A stretch of 64,000 bases of DNA. Source: Russula earlei. Its lineage: Eukaryota; Basidiomycota; Agaricomycetes; Russulales; Russulaceae. The stretch covers positions 124,001 through 188,000 of the forward strand of contig JAGFNK010000040.1 of assembly GCA_025769875.1 (NCBI GenBank), in the 5' to 3' direction. Shown here piece after piece: positions 57,480 through 64,000 of this stretch (within the stretch, counting starts at the first letter, position 1; the number at the start of each line of letters is the position of its first letter). Under the pieces are notes generated by a model. That model saw only the letters and a program-made list of their open reading frames with translations. It made no database searches and was not told where the DNA came from. Both the position numbers and the translations under genes were made by a program.

Positions 57480-60340
57480 CTATGAAAAGGTCTCTGAGCA
57501 CACTTTTTGCAATACTATCCATTTGAAGGAATAATAAGAGTGATAATTTTGAAGTTGGAAACTTGTTTCTAAACACATTATTTATCAATTTCGATGCATT
57601 TGGGACAAGGTCATAAAATTGCGTTGACATAATTTGGCCACATCATGTGACCAAACATGTGACCTTTCCAACCAAGAGATGACAAAAAGTAGAGGATTGA
57701 AGCCCTCCCCACACTCTATACTATGGCACGGAAGTCTAAAGCCACTAGGTCTCACATTCAGAACCTTTCCAAGGTATCCAGGAAGGCCACTGTTGAAGAA
57801 GCTGATGATGAAAAAGAACCTCCAACTCTCGTGTGTCATGCATAGGTCCCAGTTACTGAATCAGATCTTGAGCTCATTGACATCATAACCCAACTTGATA
57901 TTGAAGTATTTCCAGATCTGGATGATGGTGATGGTGATGATGGCTTGAATGAGGAAGATGATACTGAGATCCAGGAACTCTCTGAATTAGAAGCCTTCAT
58001 GGCAGCCCTGCAGCAGGCCACTGCAACAGCCACAGAGAAGGAGAGAGAGAAAGGAAATAAGAGACCAAAAAGATATGCAGGTAACTCAGCCAGAACAAAA
58101 AGGCAGCATGTCCAGAATGCCAGGGAATATGAGATGAAGGGTTATCCCTCAATTGCAAAATGGTTTCCATTACAAAAGGGGGAAGAAGACCCACAAGAGA
58201 AACCCGTACAACCCAGCCACAAGCTTCTCTTGAGTGATGAAATCTTTAAAGTTGATGTTGTGGAAACAGTGCAAGGTTTAATACAAATTGCTAGCAAAAC
58301 TGTCAGTCCAGTGAGTCTGTGTCAAACCGGTTGCGCTAACAGCGTTGTAGGACCACCAGCCCCGGAAGAGCGCAGATATTAGTGAACTGGAGGATTCTGC
58401 ACCAAGTCCTGATGCTGTTCTACCATTTGACCCTTGCCAGACCTTTATTGAACTCTTGCAAAGGCTTCAAGATGGCCAGAAACCACAGGATGATACTCCT
58501 GTGACAGCATCAGACACTGTGCTTGATAGGCTACATTACAAAGATTTCCCTGCACTTTGTCGAGCCCACACCATACTCAGTGTCAAAGGTAAAGACAAGA
58601 AGATTGATGTTGTTTTTCAAGCATGCATCACAGGAATGGTTGGAGCACTCAATCTTTACTTGGGTCCAGAACTCTCATATACATGGCGTGAAGCATCGCT
58701 GATTGTTTCAAAGGCTCAAGGACAGGGAGTTCACCATGGTAGAAATCTATGGACCTGGATCCATCAGTTTCTCAGCCAGGGAAAGCTTCTGTTTCATCAA
58801 TATGGCCAATCTTGGTCATCAATTCTTGAAGATGAAGATTTTTCGCAGGCAATCCAGCTCCATCTGCAAGTGATTGCTAAGGATGGATATATTCGGGCAC
58901 AAGATATTGTTGACTTTGTTTCGCAGCCTGAGATGCAAGCAAAACTTGAAACATCAAGTGTCAAAAAGAGGAGCATATCGATATGGACTGCACAATGCTG
59001 GTTGCACAACATGGGGTGGCAGTATGGCAAAAAGAGGAATGGAATGTATGTTGATGGCCATGAACAAGATGATGTTGTTGAGTATCACAAAGCATTCATT
59101 GCATGGTGGAAGGGCTACGAAAAACGAATGATCACATATGATAAAGATGGTAATATTGATAAAACACTTTCAGCGTTCACAGTACCTCCTGGTCAAGCAT
59201 TCAAACTAATCTTGGTCACCCACGACGAGTCAACATTCTATGAAAATGATAGGTGACAGAACTGCTGGTCACACAAGAATGATGAGGCAACACCGCAATG
59301 GAAGGGGGAAGGCACATCACTGATGGTTTCAGATTTTTTGACAACTGAATGGGGGCGGTTAATACATGGTGACAAGTGGGTTTCTTTGGTTTTTTCCAAG
59401 AGAAAGTTGTACTAATGTTCTTGGGCATGTAGAGAGGCCCATATTGTCTTCAAGGCTGGGAAGAATCAAGATGGATACTTTTCAGCTGACAATCTTATCC
59501 AGCAAGTTGATAAGGTGATTGACATCTTGAGAATCAAACAAATGGGTTTGCAACAGGCTTATTCTGCTTTGATAATGCACCAAGCCATCAGAAGCATGCT
59601 GACGATGCCCTTTCTGCATGGAAAATGCCAAAGAACCCAAGTCAAGGCTGGATATACTGAAAGGGTGGCGTACGGATGCGAAATGCGACATTGGCAGATG
59701 GTGGAACTCAAGAACTGTACTGGGATCTTAGTCATCCAATGATGCCTGGGTGGTTCAAAGGGATGGAGCAGATCATCCGAGAGCATGGACTTTTGCCCAA
59801 TGGTGGGCTGTTGGCCCAATGTGAAGGGTTCAAATGTGAACCTGGCCACACGGATTGTTGTTGTCAAAGGCTGCTGTTCACGCAGCCAGATTTTATCTCA
59901 CAGAAGTCTCAACTTGAGGAGTTCATGACATCCCATGGACACATATGTGATTTCTACCCAAAATATCACTGTGAGCTTAATTTTATTGAACAGTACTGGG
60001 GAGCTGCAAAATTCTGGTATCAAGCATCCATGCGCACATCAAATGTTGTCAAGATGGAAAAAAACATGCTTGCATGTCTGGATGACATTCCTCTTCTTCA
60101 AATGAGGTGGTTTGTTCCTTCCTAGCATTTGCTATCTGGTTTTTTTGCTAATGCATGTCTACACACTACAGATATGCAAACTGTTCTGCGTGTTTCATCT
60201 CTGCTTATGACCAGGCTTGTCTGGTGCTGAAACAGCTTGGGCTAACCGTAAATATTATGGTCATCGGACCCTCCCACCTGTAATGGCTGCAAATGGACAG
60301 CGTGCCAATCCTGATCCACCATCCCACTATGTGTCAACAT
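57480..60340 (+). mobile_element. DDE transposon of unassigned superfamily
   Basis: The extent is set by the transposase pseudogene, because no terminal inverted repeats or target duplications were found. The right side after 60,280 passes into unassigned DNA. Confidence 0.5.
57722..60290 (+). pseudogene. DDE endonuclease-type transposase, broken
   Basis: It begins MARKSKATRSHIQNLSKVSR. A stretch of acidic sequence leads to AKWFPLQKG and a long open segment (58,384-59,256) with ASLIVSKAQGQGVHHGRNLW and ISIWTAQCWLHNMGWQYGKK. The first catalytic Asp lies in LILVTHDESTFYEN, the second (after a frameshift near 59,565) in FDNAPSHQKHAD, and the Glu in FYPKYHCELNFIEQYWGAAK. A TGA at 59254-59256 interrupts the gene where Arg is expected, and there are at least two frameshifts. 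The class is common in Agaricomycete genomes. Its superfamily (Tc1/mariner-IS630-like by motif spacing) is an inference. Confidence 0.8.
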
Positions 60341-60864
60341 GTTAGTGTGTCTGTGCTGCAAGGGAAAGTTGTGTTTGCCTGAGGGGAACATATAGACAAG
60401 AGGGGAGGGGAAGAGGAAGCAAGAGGGGCAAGGCAAGAAGAAGTCGAGGCAGGAGCGGCGTACATGTGCAGACAAGTGGGGATACAATGACATGCTGTAT
60501 CTGATAAACAGCTGTTACTCGCATCTCTTTTTGACTCATCGCCAAATGGATGGATGTAACACCTATGAACAATATTCCATCAGGCCTGAAGGAAGAAAGC
60601 AGTAAAACATAAACGCACCTATCGTGCGACACTTTCACGCATCATAACAGACCGCTGACCCATGGTGCCGCACTCTGGACCCCATAGTTGCGCCAGCACC
60701 AAAGGTATCCAAGCCTTGAGTGAAGCACCACTTGCGAACCAAGATTGCAAAAGTCGAATCATCCGATCCTCCCCCAGATCTTGGAGAAAACGGATTGCGT
60801 GCTGGTGAAAATGGAACATGTTGTTGTGGCGGTGGAGATGGAGTGGGGCTAATGGGTGAGACCA
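60341..60864. other. Unassigned repeat-like DNA
   Basis: Purine-rich stretch near 60,390-60,460. No gene or terminal repeat was recognised. Confidence 0.35.
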
Positions 60865-61384
60865 TGTAAGGTGAGCCATATCGCTGGCCTCGGAACCACA
60901 TTCCGACCGCGCGCGATGCGTGACGCTCGGCCTCCTCCCACACCTTGCCTCCTTCCTCGCATCGCATCGCCCAGTCCTTGCCACCGACCACGTGCACACG
61001 CCACGCCTCGGCACACGCGACGCGTTCGCATCTCAGGCCTTTCACCATGGCCTCGACCGTCTTGACCAGTCTTGATTCTCTTTCATGCCTATCTCCCTTT
61101 CATGCCTTTCATCCTTAGTACTTCTCTCCTGTATATAAAACACCTAGCTACTCTGTAGTAGAAAAACAAGAAGAAGAATACAGTCTTCTTGAGTTCCCCT
61201 TACCTTCAGTCAGAAACAACTGCGCGTGAGTGATCTTACTCTCCTCTCCTCTCCTTCTCTTCTCCCTTCCTCCTCCTTACATTCCTCTTGCTCTTGGATC
61301 AAGACAACCATCTCGGATTGCCGTCCAGCCCCACAAACTCTGCGCGCCCTGGTTTGGCTCGCTTCAACCAGTTGAACGGTTACA
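60865..61384 (+). repeat. S-type LTR, CpG-rich copy
   Basis: It starts TGTAAGGTGAGCC and ends ACGGTTACA (about 520 bp), with a TATATAAAACACC promoter segment near 61,133. It keeps CpG (for example CACGCGACGCGTTCGC) where copies at 31,600 and 40,880 have TG or CA. No target duplication was found. Confidence 0.6.
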
Positions 61385-62029
61385 GGAGATGGTGGTGAGA
61401 TGTTCAGAGACAGACAAGGGCATGAAAAGTCCAGGGACACACGTGTGAGTTTGTGATGCCACTGAGACCGAGAGGAGCCGAGAGGAGAGAGAGGAAAGAG
61501 GAGGAGCAAGAGAAATTCCCAGCATGAAGGTTATGTGCAAGGGATGATAGAGAGTGAGGAGATAGATGTGCAAAGGGTGAGGAAGGCTGGCAAGGAAGGA
61601 GGGAGGCAAAGGTGAAGTCACTTCACGTCAAAGGTGAGCTGGGGAAGTCAAGGGATGCAGTGGGCATCAGTTTTGAAGACCCACTGGGTCATGAAGGGAT
61701 CGACATGAGCTCAGATGGAATGGAAAAGCCAGCGAGGACAGTGAAGAGAGCGGCTTCAGCCCTGACCTGGTCAATCCTGGCTGTGATGCGCACCAGGTGG
61801 GTGTGTGAGGGGCAAGGCGAAGCCTGCCACAAATCTTCGCCAATTATTTTTTCTTTTTTTTTCCATTCAAACATTTGGCTGGTCTTAGCCCTTAGTAAGC
61901 GGCTTATGTAAGGGTGCTGGCAATGAATGACACCTACCTTAGTGATAGTGTCTTCTTCTTTGTCTTCTTTCAAGGTGTATTCTCATGGCACTTTTAGTTA
62001 AGACAAAAGAAAAACTTTTTTGATCTTTA
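61385..62029. other. Unassigned region
   Basis: No gene was recognised; open frames here lack motifs. It may hold the 3' flank of the minus-strand ORF that follows. Confidence 0.35.
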
Positions 62030-62036
62030 TTGAAGC
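62030..62036 (-). terminator. Possible poly(A) signal for the minus-strand ORF
   Basis: The minus strand reads CAATAAAG about 195 bases after the stop of the ORF at 62,232-62,981. Confidence 0.35.
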
Positions 62037-62231
62037 ATTACAAGGATGGTTCTTACTTTTTAAGAACCGTGCGCAAGATCAATGGTTTTGAGGCGATATC
62101 TCTCAATGATGTTGAGAGGGTTAGGGGGAATATGAGGCATAAAGCAAAAAGTGAAGTAACTGCAGGTTGAAACATATGGTGTCGACAGTATAGGTTGAGT
62201 AGTGATGCAAAGAGACACAGTTACTGTTCTC

Positions 62232-62981
62232 CTAAAGGTGTAAGTAACCATACACGAAAGCTAGGCATCTGTCCAAGAAGTTGTGTATGATAGATAAGCA
62301 AAATGGCCCTTCATAAGCAGGGCGGTAAACAGCAGGCAAGGTAAGAAGTTTCCTAAACAACAAAGTATTAAAAATGTAGGTGATGCATCCAAGGGGGAAG
62401 TCAGCATCTGGGGCATATATCCTGACATTGGAGCAGATGCTGAAGGGGGTAAGGTTGTACTCAGTGGCAAGGGCAGCATTGGAGGGTTCCACCGCAAAAG
62501 TGTGGACAATGCGTGCATGAAAGGCAGTTGTGAAGGTGTTGGTGAAAGTGCGACGAGCTAACTGATCTGTGGTAGGGATGTGTGATAAGTAGTCTTGGTG
62601 GTTTAAATCATGGAGGGGTCGCCACTGCTCATGGGAACGATTGGTGGAGGGAAGGACAAAGTACTGGTGAGGGTGGAACTGGAATGCTGTGCAAGGGGGG
62701 CGATTGAGGAAGCCTTCAGGCAAGGGAGGATGGTCCACTTGCTGCTGCTTGTTCTGTGCTGGAGGGGGAGTGCCGACAGGAACAAAGTCACCTGGAATAG
62801 GCTGGGAAATGACAGGAGACAATGGTGGAGCCTCTGGCGAGTACAAGATGCTGAGGGGTGAGTACGTGTCAACTGGGTTGAGGTCCTCAGTGAGAAGTCG
62901 AAGGGCAGTGCATGGAGTGGGTTGGAGAGGAGAAGGGAGATGCAGGGAAGTGTTAAGAGTGGGGGAGTTGGGAGTGGACAC
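62232..62981 (-). CDS. Hypothetical protein, N-terminally incomplete
   Basis: An open frame of about 249 codons with no ATG at its head. An in-frame TGA lies upstream near 63,000 and a G-family LTR begins at 63,028, so the start is lost or spliced. The N-terminal half is Pro/Ser/Thr-rich. The second half looks folded (QFHPHQYFVLPSTNRSHEQW, FTTAFHARIVHTFAVEP, VYRPAYEGPFCLSIIHNFLD). No family is recognised. It sits in transposon-rich DNA, so a retroelement protein is as likely as a host gene. Confidence 0.4.
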   Translation of the reverse strand: MSTPNSPTLNTSLHLPSPLQPTPCTALRLLTEDLNPVDTYSPLSILYSPEAPPLSPVISQPIPGDFVPVGTPPPAQNKQQQVDHPPLPEGFLNRPPCTAFQFHPHQYFVLPSTNRSHEQWRPLHDLNHQDYLSHIPTTDQLARRTFTNTFTTAFHARIVHTFAVEPSNAALATEYNLTPFSICSNVRIYAPDADFPLGCITYIFNTLLFRKLLTLPAVYRPAYEGPFCLSIIHNFLDRCLAFVYGYLHL

Positions 62982-63027
62982 TTGAGTGTCGGCTGGTCAA
63001 TACAGGAATGGTGAGAGACTGTCCAGA

Positions 63028-63422
63028 TGTCAAGACATGTACTGCTGATCACGAAGGACTCAGGAGCAGGTTGGCAAGGGTCAGAACAGACAGTATGCGG
63101 CGTAAATGGCATTGAACAGGAGGACGAGCCAAACAACTAGAAGGTACCAGATGGGAACTGGTACATGTTGCAGAAGGCAGAGGTGAAGAGTAGAGGCCAG
63201 TGCAGCAAGGGCTTTAAACAAGGTGGTCATTGAAGAGTACCTTGAAGATGAGGGAAGGCTTTAGACTGAGCGGTTGCAGGGGAGTACACAGGAAGATGAG
63301 AGTATCACAAATGGACAGTCTGATGACTGCCATGCTACATTGGGGCTTATATACAGTGTACAGGGTCAATTACAAAGAACTGGAACTATTTTAGACCCTT
63401 TGGTACCATCCAATAGGACTAC
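63028..63422 (-). mobile_element. G-family LTR (G7), interrupted by T8
   Basis: It begins TGTCAAGACATG and matches the G LTR up to CCAATAGGACTAC, where the T8 LTR begins. The rest presumably lies beyond the window. Confidence 0.8.
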
Positions 63423-64000
63423 TGTCAAGACTCACTGTTGAACTATCCAGTTCAAGAGTGAGGAATTAGCTCGAAGACGAGTCAATAGACGTCTAAGACG
63501 GCATGGGCAAGAAGCAGAGTCCAGAGTAGTAACAAATACCAGAGAGGCACTGTTACTGTGAGAGTCAAGCAGTCATGTAGAGAGGAGGCCAGGATAGTCA
63601 CAAGGGGACGGTCCTTAAAGGAGTATCCCAGGGATGGAGAGTGCCGTAAACAAATGGACAGTCTGAGGACTGTCTGCTACTTTATTGAGCACTTATATAC
63701 TACAAGAGAACTGCTAAATAGAGAACAAGTCATAACCTTGTTATCAAGCACAATAGAGTGATGAGTAAGAAGTCAGAGTGTGCTTACTGAGCATGCTCAG
63801 TCATGCTCAGTAAGCTGCTGAGTAAGAAGGCTTCTCCTGATGAGTAAGAGCTTTCATTGTCCACATGTTTACTGTTCTAGTGCACATGTGAGCACCTGAT
63901 TCATTTTCTGTTAGTTAGTTTAGGGCCGGTCATTTGGGGACTTGTAGTTTGGTTAGGGAATAGTGTTATCTTATAAGGCCCTTATATAGTTCTATTAGGG
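63423..64000 (-). mobile_element. Family T LTR (T8), runs off the window
   Basis: It begins TGTCAAGACTCACTG directly after ACTAC (its presumed target duplication) and follows the T sequence, including the 13-bp inverted repeat near 63,783, to the window end. Confidence 0.85.

Noticed and set aside
10027..64000. CRISPR array or bacterial system
   Set aside because: Repeats are long, dispersed and LTR-like, in spliced eukaryotic DNA; no regular repeat-spacer pattern was seen.

Overview
This window looks like nuclear DNA of a filamentous basidiomycete, most likely an Agaricomycete. The evidence is short (about 50-150 bp) introns at high density, a heat-shock-type factor with a long Gln-rich N-terminus, a YTP1/DUF2427 membrane protein, captured pieces of a Ppo-type fatty-acid oxygenase and a DUF6533 protein, and transposon families typical of mushrooms (chromodomain Ty3/Gypsy, MULE, pogo, hAT). 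No species can be named from sequence alone.

Layout. (1) Positions 1-9,450 are ordinary GC-rich host DNA: the 3' end of an unrecognised gene (+), an HSF-family transcription factor (-, six exons, 701 aa predicted) and a YTP1-like multi-pass membrane protein (-, ten exons, 475 aa predicted). Both complete gene models stay in frame across every proposed splice. (2) From about 9,450 to the window end almost everything is transposable elements, mostly broken and strongly nested.

Nests. A solo LTR (family T, 962 bp) at 10,027-16,968 contains a hAT element (TSD GTACTGGC) that carries host-gene fragments, and a pogo element (TA target site) only 81 bp away. A Mutator-like element at 18,038-26,798 (11-bp TSD) is broken by four T solo LTRs; one of these holds a family-G LTR, which itself holds a 1-kb TIR element. 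A GC-rich non-autonomous hAT (27,635-28,872), an LTR cut by an inversion (29,669-30,980), further solo LTRs and older LTR debris follow. From about 34,896 to 57,350 lies a decayed chromodomain Ty3/Gypsy element on the minus strand. It is interrupted by three long-TIR elements that inserted at TA (two of type A with gag remnants, one of type B that is a 2.6-kb foldback) and by solo LTRs of its own G family. One type-A element contains a young, nearly intact gag-only LTR retrotransposon (44,870-49,298). A DDE transposase pseudogene (about 57,480-60,340), LTR fragments, a minus-strand ORF of unknown function and two more LTRs close the window.

The repeats are depleted in CpG. Stop codons in the transposon genes fall repeatedly where CGA (Arg) is expected, which points to past cytosine methylation and deamination (or a RIP-like process). 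The clearest candidates for something undescribed are the long-TIR, TA-inserting element family (types A and B) and the gag-only LTR element. All assignments were made by reading the sequence; no database search was run.
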